Shown here: positions 9,133-17,842 of the stretch, one piece after another
Numbering within the stretch: the first letter of the stretch is position 1
Layout: each line of letters opens with the position of its first letter
DNA from: Bog-473 sp964457065
GTDB lineage: Bacteria > Actinomycetota > Acidimicrobiia > Acidimicrobiales > RAAP-2
Length of the DNA: 64,000 bases
Assembly: GCA_964457065.1 (NCBI GenBank)
Contig: CAYWDQ010000005.1
Coordinates: forward strand, 1 to 64,000
Direction: 5' to 3'
The notes under the pieces: generated by a model
Seen by the model: the letters and a program-made list of their open reading frames with translations, nothing else
Told to the model about the DNA's origin: nothing
Database searches by the model: none
Translations under genes and position numbers: made by a program

Positions 9133-11034
9133 TCACAGTCCCACTCCGGCTCCGCGGGTCTGGCGGTACCAGAACTCGAGCGTGAGCAACTGCCAAATCT
9201 GCTTGGAGCGGTCCTCTCGACCCGACCGGTCGTCTTCGACGAGCGCAGCAACCGCCTTCCTGTTGAGGAACCCCGTGCCCACGAGATCTCCCTCGAGCAA
9301 TGAATCGTCGATCACTTCGCGCAAGTCGCGTGTCACCCACGCTCGCAGTGGGGCCGAGAAGGACGCCTTGGGTCGGTGCACGATCTCCTTCGGCAGCCAG
9401 GCCTCGGCGGCGCGCTTCAACGCGACCTTCCCGTTTCTCCCAGAGATCTTGTCTTTTCCAGCCAGGGAGAAGGCAGCCCGAAAGACCATGGGATCCACGA
9501 AGGGGACACGCACTTCGGTTGACGCCGCCATGCTGGCTCGGTCGGTGTAGGCCAGGTTGAGTCCGGGAAGGAACAGTCGGGCATCGGCCAGACACATGCG
9601 GTTGACCCGATCGGGCAAATGGTTGTCCTCGTACACCTGAAGGTGCTGGTCGATGACCTCGTCCACGTCGTGATGCAACTCGGGGTTCAGGAGCGCCGCC
9701 AGCTCGACGGGGGCGTACAGGCTGTAGCTCCTGCGGAATGCGGCCTCTTCGGGGAGCTCGGCGAACGTCGTGAACCGCTTGGCCCAGCGGGCGTAGCGGA
9801 GACCGCGACCCCTGGCCGTCACCGGCAGGCGCTCTACGACACCGTTGGCAGAGCGATGGACGATGGCCGGAAGCTTCCGATACCGCCCAGCCAGTAGGCA
9901 CGCCACGTGTTTGCGGTACCCCCCGAACAGTTCATCCGCACCCATCCCCGAAAGAAGCACCTTGACCCCAGCCGCCCGCGCGCCTTCGGACATGAGCAGA
10001 GTGTTGATGGCTGCCGGATCACCGGTGGGCTCGTCAAGGATATCGACCATCCTCGGCAGAAGGTCGACCACGTCGGGTGAGATCTCAATCTCGTGGAGCT
10101 CAATGCCATATTGCAGAGCGACCTTCCGGGCGAAGATGGCGTCGTCCGGCATGGCTTCGAGCCGCTGGTCCTGAGCTCGGAATGTGATGGTATAGGCATC
10201 GATCTCGGGATTTGCCCGCTTCGCCAGCACGGTCACGATGCTCGAATCAAGGCCACCGGAGAGGAAGCTCGAGACCGGAACGTCCGCAACAAGATGGGCG
10301 TTCACCGAGCGTTCGATGACATCGCCGAGATCGTACTGTGCCTCTTGAGCTGCGGCCGCCTCTTCGACGATGTCCCAGTACTGCTCGACGCGATGTGTGC
10401 CGTCTGGACGGAATTCGGCCCATGTGCCCGGTTGGAGCTTCTCGACACCCTGCACTGAGCACATCTGGTCGGGCACCCAGTAGTACAGCATGGAGGCGAC
10501 GAGCGCCTCAGGGTTCATTCGTAGCTCGCCACCGAAGGCGCTCACCAATGCCTTGAGCTCGGAGGCGAACACAACCCCGTCCTTGCGACGAATGTAGTGC
10601 AGGGGCTTGATCCCGAACTGGTCACGTGCGAGGTACAGGGAGCCGGTCTTTTGATCGAGCAATGCAAATGCGAACATGCCCCGAAACCGCCGCAAGCATT
10701 GAGGTCCCCACCGTCGCCACGACTCGAGCACGACTTCAGTGTCGGAGTCGGTGGTGAACGTGACCCCGCCGGCCGCCAGTTCGGCTCTGATCTCCCGGTA
10801 GTTGTAGAGCTCACCGTTGTAGCAGAGCACCAACGGTCGTTTGACCAAAGGTTGTTGACCGTGGTGCAGATCGATGATCGAGAGGCGACGGTGGGCGAAA
10901 TGGACGTCGACTCGCTCATCGCTGAAGGAGAACGAACCCTCCTCGTCCGGGCCGCGATGATGGAGGCACCGGCTCATCTTCTCGGTGGCGACGTGACCGT
11001 CGACCTGTTGGTAGGCGCCGGCAATGCCGCACAT
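9133..11034 (-). CDS. asnB: Glutamine-hydrolysing asparagine synthetase-type amidotransferase
   Basis: A 633-residue class II glutamine amidotransferase plus synthetase. The N-terminal nucleophile Cys2 follows the initiator (MCGIAGAY); HRGPDEEG, RRLSIID and CYNGELYNYRE complete the glutaminase site. The C-terminal half has the ATP-pyrophosphatase loop SFLSGGLDSSIV (about residue 255) and GMGADELFGGYRKH. All expected motifs are intact. In general this family makes asparagine from aspartate. Inside polysaccharide loci, homologues such as WbpS of Pseudomonas are linked to amidation of uronic-acid sugars, which fits the uronate-forming dehydrogenase two genes upstream. It starts only 3 bases after the glycosyltransferase stop, so it is co-transcribed. 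The acceptor is inferred, not shown. Confidence 0.88.
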   Translation of the reverse strand: MCGIAGAYQQVDGHVATEKMSRCLHHRGPDEEGSFSFSDERVDVHFAHRRLSIIDLHHGQQPLVKRPLVLCYNGELYNYREIRAELAAGGVTFTTDSDTEVVLESWRRWGPQCLRRFRGMFAFALLDQKTGSLYLARDQFGIKPLHYIRRKDGVVFASELKALVSAFGGELRMNPEALVASMLYYWVPDQMCSVQGVEKLQPGTWAEFRPDGTHRVEQYWDIVEEAAAAQEAQYDLGDVIERSVNAHLVADVPVSSFLSGGLDSSIVTVLAKRANPEIDAYTITFRAQDQRLEAMPDDAIFARKVALQYGIELHEIEISPDVVDLLPRMVDILDEPTGDPAAINTLLMSEGARAAGVKVLLSGMGADELFGGYRKHVACLLAGRYRKLPAIVHRSANGVVERLPVTARGRGLRYARWAKRFTTFAELPEEAAFRRSYSLYAPVELAALLNPELHHDVDEVIDQHLQVYEDNHLPDRVNRMCLADARLFLPGLNLAYTDRASMAASTEVRVPFVDPMVFRAAFSLAGKDKISGRNGKVALKRAAEAWLPKEIVHRPKASFSAPLRAWVTRDLREVIDDSLLEGDLVGTGFLNRKAVAALVEDDRSGREDRSKQIWQLLTLEFWYRQTRGAGVGL

Positions 11035-11037
11035 CGG

Positions 11038-12342
11038 TCAAGCTCCGGCTGCCGCTGGAACGCGATGTCGCGAAGTGACAGCGAGCTGCTCGTAGACGCC
11101 GACGTAGCGAGGAGCCTGATGATCCCAGGCCAGCTCCTGCTCAACCCGGGCACGTCCCGCCGTGCCCATGGAAACCCGTCGGGGCTCGTCGTCGATCAAT
11201 TCGACGAGCAGCTGCGCGAGCTCCTCGACATCGTTGGGGGTTGCGTAGACGGCCGCCTCACCAGCTGAGATCCGTGTCTCACGCAGGTCGAAGGCGACGA
11301 CTGGAACCGCAAAGGCCATGTACTCCATTGTCTTGTTCATGGTCGAGACATCGTTCAACGGATTCTTGGGATCTGGCGAGATGCCCACGTCGGCTGTGGA
11401 CAGGACGGCGGCCACCTCTTCATCGGGGATCCGACCCGTGAACATGACGAAGTCGGAGAGGTCGAGCCGGTCGCGCAAGGCGACGAGTTCGTCGAAGCAG
11501 TCACCCGAACCAATGAGGGTGAAGCTGATGTCGCGGCGCCCTAATCGGTGCACAACGTGGTCCGCCATCTCCAAGACGATGTCCACGCCATCTTGCGGTC
11601 CCATCACACCCAGATAGGCAACCAGATGGGGCCTGGAGCGTCGGAGGCTGGCGTCCGCCGTGGTTCGACGGAGTCGGTTCAGATCAGGGCCCGTACGGAC
11701 AACCGTCACGCACGCCGGGTCGATGCCGTCCCGCTCGACGGCGATGTGTCGATAGGAGTCGTTGGTGGCGATCACGTGGTCCGCTGCCCTCGTGGTGCAA
11801 CGCTCCATGCGTCGGAGGGCCCTGTAGATGAACGGATTTCCATTCGGGAACCGCGATTGGTACAGCTCTGGGCAGAGGTCGTGGTGATCGAAGACGAAAG
11901 AGGACCCGTGAAGAATCCGGAAGAGAAGTCCGATGGGCCAGAAGAGATCGGGTGGATTGCAGCTCTGGACGGCCAAGAAGCGACCGCGCAGACTTGCCTT
12001 GAGGCTCAGCGTGAGGGTGGCGAGGAACGAGTAGAGATATTCGAGTACGTAGGAGGCGCCCGATCCACCAGGAGCGTAGGGTCGGTACTTGTACAGCTCG
12101 ACGCCATTGACCTTGGCATAGGGCGGATCGCCGGGGGCTTTCGGGCAAACCACGGCAACCGTGAACCCGGCGTCGATCAGCGACAAGCACTCGAGCCAGA
12201 CACGTCGGTCGAATGGGACCGGCAGATTCTGCACAATGATGAGGATCCGCCCGCGATGGCTCGGCGATGCGCCCTTTGCGGATCCCTCTCGAGTTGTGCG
12301 CTGAGCCGTCGGCCGCTCGGCCGTCTGACTGCTTTCGGTCAC
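11038..12342 (-). CDS. GT4-family glycosyltransferase
   Basis: A 434-residue GT-B glycosyltransferase with a disordered 30-residue N-terminus. The N-domain carries VPFDRRVWLECLSL and FDHHDLCPELY, signatures of the WbuB/WcaI-like branch. The donor domain shows AYLGVMGPQDGVD, IGSGDCFDEL and the loop TMNKTMEYMAFAVPVVAFD, where the usual acidic residue is retained as E. It starts at GTG 12342, overlapping the dehydrogenase stop in GTGA, and ends 3 bases before asnB. It probably transfers a sugar, perhaps the uronic acid made by the upstream dehydrogenase, onto the polyprenyl-linked repeat unit. Specificity cannot be read from sequence. Confidence 0.87.
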   Translation of the reverse strand: MTESSQTAERPTAQRTTREGSAKGASPSHRGRILIIVQNLPVPFDRRVWLECLSLIDAGFTVAVVCPKAPGDPPYAKVNGVELYKYRPYAPGGSGASYVLEYLYSFLATLTLSLKASLRGRFLAVQSCNPPDLFWPIGLLFRILHGSSFVFDHHDLCPELYQSRFPNGNPFIYRALRRMERCTTRAADHVIATNDSYRHIAVERDGIDPACVTVVRTGPDLNRLRRTTADASLRRSRPHLVAYLGVMGPQDGVDIVLEMADHVVHRLGRRDISFTLIGSGDCFDELVALRDRLDLSDFVMFTGRIPDEEVAAVLSTADVGISPDPKNPLNDVSTMNKTMEYMAFAVPVVAFDLRETRISAGEAAVYATPNDVEELAQLLVELIDDEPRRVSMGTAGRARVEQELAWDHQAPRYVGVYEQLAVTSRHRVPAAAGA

Positions 12343-13655
12343 CAGGCGAATCCCTCGTAGCCCTGCAGAGCTTCGATCTCGGGCCCGAGCCGGCCGTCGA
12401 GGTCGATGATCCGGGGCGGTGGCGCTGCGAGCAATGCTTCGACGACCTCTGGGGCCGAACAGGAGACAAGCGCGACGTCGGCGCCGGCAATCGCCTCTTT
12501 GGGACCTTCGGTGAGAATGCGCCTGAGGTGCGGAAGCTTGGATTCGACGTACTGGCGGTTCGCACCGACAAGGGATGACGGATTGACCACGGGGTCGTGG
12601 ATGCGGACCTCGTAGCCCTTGCCCAGCAGGGTTTCTGCCAGGTCGACGTAGGGACTCTCACGAAGGTCGTCGCTGCCAGCCTTGAAGCTCAGTCCCAACA
12701 GCGCGACTCGATGACCCTCACCGGCAACGACTCGGTCGATGGCTTCGTCGATCGACAACCGGTTGCTCGCCAATGTCCCTGAGAGCAAGGGTATGTCGAT
12801 GCTCTCGCTGCGTGCCAGATAGAGAAGGGAGCGAAGGTCCTTCGGGAGGCAGGATCCGCCGAAGGCGAATCCCGGGCGCAAGTACCTGGGCGAGATATTG
12901 AGATGGCTGTCCTCGCAAAAGAGCTCCATCACCTCTCTGCTGTCGACGCCGAGCCGGCCGAAGATCCGTCCAAGTTCGTTGGCGAATGAGATCTTGGTCG
13001 CGTGGAAGGCATTGCACGCATATTTGAGTGCTTCCGCAGTGCGAGGGTGTACCACTCGGATCGGGGAGTCGATAAAGGAGAACAGCCGCGAAACGACATC
13101 GATGGCGCGCAGATCCGATGAGCCGATCACCGTGTATGGAGGGGAGTAGAAGTCAGCGATGCCCGTACCTTCACGGAGAAACTCGGGACACATCGCGACC
13201 CCCAGGTCCGTTCCCGAGTCCTGGAACGCGGCCTGCAGTATGGCGGTGACGTCCTCGACCGTTCCGGGCGGAACTGTGCTGCGGATTACGACGGTGTGAG
13301 ATGACCATGGCGGCATCGACGCCTTCAGTGGCTGCACCAGGTCCTCTACGACGCGATATATGTAGGAGAGGTTGGATTCGCCGCTCGTCGTGGACGGAGT
13401 GCCGACGCACAGAAGTGATGCGTCAGCACCCTCGAGCGCATCCAGAGGGCGCACCGTGGCGTGAAGCCGCCCGGATGAGACGGATTCGGCGAGGAGGGCA
13501 TCGAGACCTGGCTCAACGACCGGACTGTGCCCCGCTGAAACGGCCGCAACCTTCAATTCGTCCGGGTCGACACCCCAGACGTCGTGCCCGTTGGCGGCGA
13601 GACAGCCCGCCGTGACGGTGCCGACATAGCCGAGTCCGAAGACTGCGACCTTCAT
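12339..13655 (-). CDS. Nucleotide-sugar 6-dehydrogenase, AlgD/GDP-mannose dehydrogenase-like
   Basis: Oxidises the C6 alcohol of a nucleotide hexose to the uronic acid with two NAD+. It has the N-terminal Rossmann motif GLGYVGTVTAGCLA (about residues 7-20), the substrate-domain Lys region (ALKYACNAFHATKISFANELG), and the catalytic Cys motif GFAFGGSCLPKDLRSL (about 257-272). The latter, preceded by LNISPRYLRPG, matches GDP-mannose dehydrogenase (AlgD) better than UDP-glucose dehydrogenases as I recall those sequences. The start ATG 13655 gives MKVAVFGLG; the upstream extension is not conserved-looking. It is the first gene of the six-gene operon, with 270 bases upstream before the next gene that must hold the promoter. 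GDP-ManA is the likely product; UDP-GlcA remains possible. Confidence 0.85.
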   Translation of the reverse strand: MKVAVFGLGYVGTVTAGCLAANGHDVWGVDPDELKVAAVSAGHSPVVEPGLDALLAESVSSGRLHATVRPLDALEGADASLLCVGTPSTTSGESNLSYIYRVVEDLVQPLKASMPPWSSHTVVIRSTVPPGTVEDVTAILQAAFQDSGTDLGVAMCPEFLREGTGIADFYSPPYTVIGSSDLRAIDVVSRLFSFIDSPIRVVHPRTAEALKYACNAFHATKISFANELGRIFGRLGVDSREVMELFCEDSHLNISPRYLRPGFAFGGSCLPKDLRSLLYLARSESIDIPLLSGTLASNRLSIDEAIDRVVAGEGHRVALLGLSFKAGSDDLRESPYVDLAETLLGKGYEVRIHDPVVNPSSLVGANRQYVESKLPHLRRILTEGPKEAIAGADVALVSCSAPEVVEALLAAPPPRIIDLDGRLGPEIEALQGYEGFAW

Positions 13656-13925
13656 GCGGACATGGGGTTCGGTGCGGGTAGCCCGCGGCATGATGGCGCC
13701 ATATCAAGACGAGCGGCTGGGCGTCCGGGAGATACACGCCGAAGCACCTTTGGTCATGCATCTCTTGCTGGTTGGCCCGCCCTTGGTGGGCAGCGGTCTA
13801 CGCCGACACGCCTCCTCCGGAATTGGCGATGATGACGGCGCCGGTCGGGCGTGGTCCCGGGAACAGAGTCGTGGAGTGCCGGATGACCCGACGTCCGTAC
13901 CGTTCGGTCCGACCCTTCGTTCGTG

Positions 13926-14663
13926 TCAGTAGGCGCTGGCTCGTCGGCCGCTCAACGGTTTGGGAGAGCTGCACGGCGGACTGTCGCGGGACCACCCGGC
14001 ACGCCGTGCCAATGCAACGGCCGCCAGCTGGGAGTTGACGCCCAGCTTGTGGAGTATCGCCTTGATCTGTGAGCGGACAGTCGAGATCGATACGAATGCC
14101 GCGGACGCGATTTCTTCGGCGCAGTGACCCTCCATCAGCTCGGCCAACACGACCTGCTCGCGTTCAGTCAGAATGGCGAACAACTGCAGCACGGGGTCCC
14201 GCGACCGCTGGGCAACACCCGTCAAGGCCAATGAGGCTGTTGGCCCTCGTTCGGCCTGCCGCACAGAGCCCATCCGGAGAAGGCGATTGATCGTCCGGAA
14301 AAGCTGGTCGAACGGCTCCCTCCCATCGATGAGGGCCGAAGTTCCCGCTCCCGTCCAGGCATTCAGCCGTTCGCCTTCGTCTGCTGCGTCGATGACGCAA
14401 ATGCGGGAAACCTCTCGACGCAAGTTGCCAATGAGCGCGGATCCGGAAGCGACGTCGAGGTTTCGGACATCCACGATCACGAGATTCGGCCGCCATTCGA
14501 TCCCGCGTACGATCTCCGGTTCCCGAGGTGCGATGTGCCTGGTGGCAAATCCGTATGCCTCGAGGGCGCTCGCCAGGGCGCCGGCCAACAAATCGCTGCC
14601 AGCGACCAGGATCCGAGCGGGAATTCCCGGTGGCCCGGATCGCCTCTCGACCGCGACACTCAT
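13926..14663 (-). CDS. LuxR-family regulator with degenerate receiver domain
   Basis: A 245-residue regulator. Residues about 16-130 fold-match a receiver, with Asp65 (LVIVDVRN) at the phosphoacceptor position. The paired acidic residues near the N-terminus are missing (VAGSDL has one), and no Lys is seen where KP is expected (LIDGREPF), so it is likely a pseudo-receiver. The LuxR helix-turn-helix lies at about 165-222 (LTEREQVVLAEL, SISTVRSQIKAILHKL). ATG 14663 follows two GGAGGT-like sequences; ATG 14687 is an alternative. It sits upstream of, and in the same direction as, the uronate/AsnB operon, separated by 270 bases, and may control it. No sensor kinase is adjacent. Confidence 0.8.
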   Translation of the reverse strand: MSVAVERRSGPPGIPARILVAGSDLLAGALASALEAYGFATRHIAPREPEIVRGIEWRPNLVIVDVRNLDVASGSALIGNLRREVSRICVIDAADEGERLNAWTGAGTSALIDGREPFDQLFRTINRLLRMGSVRQAERGPTASLALTGVAQRSRDPVLQLFAILTEREQVVLAELMEGHCAEEIASAAFVSISTVRSQIKAILHKLGVNSQLAAVALARRAGWSRDSPPCSSPKPLSGRRASAY

Positions 14664-15179
14664 GACCTCCACCCACCTCCGGCGCATGGAGCCCACGCTC
14701 GACGCCCGGCCGCACGGCAACGAGCGGATGCCACCGTTGACCTGTCCCCGCGTCCCCGCGGTGCTCTCGAAATCATGGTCACCGTGCTACCGCCTCCAAG
14801 AAGTGCTGGGAAGGTGACGACCCTGCCGACTCCTGCCGACTTCACCCTCCATCTTCGGGACCATCGTGTCATCGTCGGGCACTGCGGCGAAACAGGTCCG
14901 ATCGGACTGAAACTCCACAACGTTCACACAACGACCGGCGGCGCGGACAGGCGGCGTCACCTTGCCAGAGCGCACCAGCACCGCGCCCGTGCCCGCTAGA
15001 GACGCGCCCGCTAGAGAATCGAGAGGTGTCCACCGCAAACTTCCTCGACGATTAGGTTCCCAAAATGGCTTGTTGCCTGTATAACCCCGGAGCGGGTCGT
15101 TGTCCAGATGTTGATATTCCGGTCACGGCCTACCTCGTCGGGACCGGGGTGGTTCTCGGTCCGCCTCGTTCGGCGCCGG
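14664..15179. other. 516-base gap without a convincing gene
   Basis: Only short overlapping reading frames with no recognisable domain occur here. The promoter of the second LuxR-like gene should lie in its left part. The one structured element I see is the 12-base direct repeat at 14991-15017. A TATAAC-like hexamer near 15079 might be a plus-strand -10 box, but it drives nothing obvious. Confidence 0.5.
14991..15017. repeat. 12-base direct repeat
   Basis: GCCCGCTAGAGA occurs at 14991-15002 and again at 15006-15017, a 15-base period. It may be slippage-derived or a tandem protein-binding site. No function is assignable. Confidence 0.5.
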
Positions 15180-15593
15180 CTACACCAGATTTCGGGGCGC
15201 CCCCCGGCTCCATCGAGCCGCGGGCAGCACCTGAAAGCACGCGTGACCTTCCGACGCGGGCGGATCGGTGATCACGACGACCGTGGTCTCCGACCCCGTG
15301 TTTCTCTCGAGAACCGATCGTGTGGCACGACGGAGAGCAGCCAGAACATGGGCACGACAAAGCTGGGAGAGCTCGTCGAGCCCGCCGACGTGCTGGCGGG
15401 GCACGACGACCAAGCCATCGAGCTCAGGCCCGCTGATCACGATGACGTCCCCGTCGATGTGCTCGGGCACGTAGGGGGAATCACTCATCAGATCGTGGTC
15501 CACCAACCGCTGCGCAACGGCACAGGTGAGGCACCCCGCTTCCGGGGCCATGTTCCGGTCGGGAGATCGCGACAGCCCATGGTCTTGATCCAT
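15180..15593 (-). CDS. HIT-like small protein, degenerate histidine triad
   Basis: About 137 residues. It has a Cys-x2-Cys pair (CLTCAVAQRL) near the N-terminus, the strand-turn GLVVVPRQHVGGLDEL, and a C-terminal GHACFQVLP where histidine-triad proteins have H-x-H-x-H. The layout (CxxC, DGDVIVI, VVPRQHV, terminal H-motif) fits the HIT superfamily, whose members hydrolyse or transfer nucleotides, but only one histidine of the triad remains. The start could be ATG 15593 (preceded by a G-rich stretch) or up to 15632. It stands alone on the minus strand between intergenic gaps. The function may be non-catalytic. Family assignment is moderate. Confidence 0.55.
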   Translation of the reverse strand: MDQDHGLSRSPDRNMAPEAGCLTCAVAQRLVDHDLMSDSPYVPEHIDGDVIVISGPELDGLVVVPRQHVGGLDELSQLCRAHVLAALRRATRSVLERNTGSETTVVVITDPPASEGHACFQVLPAARWSRGAPRNLV

Positions 15594-15938
15594 GTGATGC
15601 CCCCCCCATAGGCGGATTTCGACAGTTTGCACCTGTCGTTACCGGAGCAGCGGCAGGAGATCATGATACGGCAACATCCGCAAAGCCGCTAGGACCCGTC
15701 GGGCGACACGCCGCAACGTATCAGGATCGGAACGTTGCCCTCGAAAAGAGGACGCAACGGGAAACGACCATTACCTTTCCGCTTCCGGGTGAATGAGGTG
15801 TGCGCAACGCCCAGCTCCGGTCGACGAGCCCTACCCAGTACAGGCCCAGACCCATTCCCGTCGAGCTGTTTCTCAGAGGAATAGGCGAATGCAACGAATG
15901 ACGCAATCTTACATGTCGGCACGGCGGTAGTTGCGGTC
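15594..15938. other. Divergent promoter region with repeated GCAACG motif
   Basis: This stretch lies between the HIT-like gene and the priming glycosyltransferase. GCAACG occurs at 15713, 15754, 15804 and 15891 on the plus strand and once inverted at 15733-15738. No gene is convincing here. The recurrence suggests a regulator-binding array controlling one or both flanking genes. Confidence 0.45.
15713..15738. promoter_or_regulatory. Inverted repeat, candidate operator of priming glycosyltransferase
   Basis: GCAACGT (15713-15719) and ACGTTGC (15732-15738) are perfect 7-base arms around a 12-base spacer. It is the most symmetrical member of the GCAACG array in this gap. Confidence 0.45.
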
Positions 15939-17516
15939 GTGTCATCAGACCTGAGCACCGGCTGGTGGGACTCTTCGGTCGAGCGGACACTGACGCGTCT
16001 GCCCAGGCGGCCGGCAGTGACCGACACCGACGCTCCACCCATTGCGCCCGCCCCCCCACAGGTTGAGCGGGACGCCGCTCGCCAGCCGGCGATCATTCGG
16101 AAGAGGAGCAGTGGACTGAGACTTCGGCTGCTGATGGTCGATGTCCTCGCCGCTGCCGGGACATGGCTCGTCTTGGGCACGATCAACATGCCGGACACGA
16201 CGGGAACTCGTCGATGGGGTGCCGCAGTTGCGGCCACCGTCGTGACGCTGGCCGCCATGCAGCTGCTTGGGCTGTACCGATCGCGCCTCTGCGTGCAGCG
16301 TGGCCAGGAGATCACTCGGATCATCGTTGCTGTCGCGGCGGGCGCAGTGTGTCTCGAATTGCTACGGGGAGACGCAGGCCGAAGTCATGCTGCGGCCATT
16401 GTCGCGGCCGGATCCTGCGTCCTCGCCCTGATCGCCCTGCGCTGGATGTTCATCCAGTGGCTGCGCGCCCAGCGGGCGCAGGGGCGCTACAGCCGGGGAC
16501 TCGTGATGATCGGGACCAACGACGACGCTGTCGCCGTGTGGACGATGCTGCATTCGCAGCCAGAGCTCGGTTACGAGGTGCGGGGGATCATCGGGAAGCC
16601 CCGGCGCCGCACGGACTGGGAACGCCTACCCAGCAGCCGCGCTCTCGCCCGCCTTCCTGACATCGCCAGACAGACTGACGCGACCGGAGTTCTGCTCGTG
16701 ACCAACGCGCTCTCCGCAGCAGAGGTTCACGAAGTGATCGAGCTCAGCGCGGCCAACGGCCTGCACGTGCAGGTATGGCCGGGCTTCCAGGGGTTGGGCA
16801 CACGCCGGGTCCGCCGCTTTCCGATGAGTGGCGAGACCTTCCTTTATGTCGAACCGGGACGACGGCCGACATGGCAATTCGCAGCCAAACGAGCCGTCGA
16901 CGTGCTCGGAGCGGCGTTCGGTTTGCTGATCGCCTCGCCCATCCTTCTGCTGACTTGCATTGCCATCCGACTGGACGACGGAGGCCCTGCCCTGTACCGC
17001 CAAGTCAGAGTCGGGTTGAACGAACGACCGTTCGTGGTCTACAAGCTGCGAACCATGACCCTCGACGCCGACATCGGCGTCGACCCAGCCGTGATCAACG
17101 AACGCACGGGTGGTCCTCTCTTCAAGGCGGCCCACGATCCAAGGGTTACCAGGGTGGGCACCGTCGTCCGCGCCTTGAGCATCGACGAGATTCCCCAGCT
17201 CTTCAACGTTCTCGCCGGGACGATGAGCCTGGTGGGACCCCGTCCCGCCCTGCCTCACGAGGTTGCCCAATTCGAAAAGGAACTACTGCGTCGGCACAGC
17301 GTCAAACCAGGCATTACCGGGCTCTGGCAGCTCGAAGCACGAGACAACCCCTCGTTCCACGCCTATCGCAGGCTCGACCTGTTGTATGTCGACAACTGGT
17401 CGTTCGGCCTGGATCTCTTCATCCTCCTGGCGACCGTGCCGATGGTGATCACACACGCTCTCAACCACTGCCGGCGAGAGCGGGGACCCGAACAGGCGGC
17501 GTCCGAGGCCCGATAG
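15939..17516 (+). CDS. Polyprenyl-phosphate hexose-1-phosphate transferase (priming sugar transferase)
   Basis: A 525-residue membrane enzyme that loads the first sugar phosphate onto undecaprenyl phosphate, initiating repeat-unit assembly. A disordered, Pro-rich N-terminus is followed by four membrane segments (about 60-170). Next comes a CoA-binding-like nucleotide fold (SRGLVMIGTNDDAVAV, about 185-290) and the bacterial sugar-transferase domain (about 310-515). Catalytic-domain motifs are intact: KRAVDVLGAAFGLL, VYKLRTM, LSIDEIPQLFNVL, LVGPRPALPHEV and KPGITGLWQ. The start GTG 15939 has a weak ribosome-binding site; GTG 16017 is a possible alternative. The sugar may be glucose, galactose or mannose and is not determinable. 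It is transcribed alone from the GCAACG-rich upstream region. Confidence 0.9.
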   Translation: MSSDLSTGWWDSSVERTLTRLPRRPAVTDTDAPPIAPAPPQVERDAARQPAIIRKRSSGLRLRLLMVDVLAAAGTWLVLGTINMPDTTGTRRWGAAVAATVVTLAAMQLLGLYRSRLCVQRGQEITRIIVAVAAGAVCLELLRGDAGRSHAAAIVAAGSCVLALIALRWMFIQWLRAQRAQGRYSRGLVMIGTNDDAVAVWTMLHSQPELGYEVRGIIGKPRRRTDWERLPSSRALARLPDIARQTDATGVLLVTNALSAAEVHEVIELSAANGLHVQVWPGFQGLGTRRVRRFPMSGETFLYVEPGRRPTWQFAAKRAVDVLGAAFGLLIASPILLLTCIAIRLDDGGPALYRQVRVGLNERPFVVYKLRTMTLDADIGVDPAVINERTGGPLFKAAHDPRVTRVGTVVRALSIDEIPQLFNVLAGTMSLVGPRPALPHEVAQFEKELLRRHSVKPGITGLWQLEARDNPSFHAYRRLDLLYVDNWSFGLDLFILLATVPMVITHALNHCRRERGPEQAASEAR

Positions 17517-17842
17517 GCGCCCCAGTCCCCGGTCCGGTGCCCAGGCCGCCTGCGACGAGCAGCTCTCGCCCGCCCCTCCCGTCATGTCGGCTCTGGTCGC
17601 CAGCGGCGTTCGGGGCGCAACGAGTGGCGAGGCCCCCGGGGAGCCGACGGCGGTGCCGTTTGCCCGTGCGAGCCGCCGTTGTTGCCCAAGAAATGACCAT
17701 CGTTCCCCAAAACAGGGGATGACGAGTCCCTATTTGTTCGGGACGATGCATCACACACAACCAGTCGGGGTTGCAGTGCCGGCCGGTTGAGCGGAGCGAC
17801 GGGTCGAGGGGATCCCTGGCGAGGGATCAGGAGGCGGTTCTA
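17517..17842. other. 326-base gap before sigma factor
   Basis: No convincing gene. It includes a weak hairpin (GTCCC/GGGAC around 17727-17745), one GCAACG copy near 17617, and the perfect hairpin next to the sigma-factor ribosome-binding site, listed separately. The promoter of the sigma gene must lie here but I cannot place it. Confidence 0.5.
17811..17828 (+). promoter_or_regulatory. Perfect hairpin abutting the sigma-factor ribosome-binding site
   Basis: GATCCCT and AGGGATC pair perfectly around the loop GGCG. The stem ends directly before AGGAGG (17829-17834), which is 8 bases from GTG 17843. A hairpin so close could modulate ribosome access or bind a protein. Confidence 0.45.

Noticed and set aside
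14787..15038. Short minus-strand frame in the 516-base gap
   Set aside because: No domain, no ribosome-binding site and compositional look of random high-GC sequence.
15689..16324. Minus-strand frame overlapping the priming-transferase 5' end
   Set aside because: It is antisense to the transferase N-terminus, Arg/Ser/Thr-rich and without motif.
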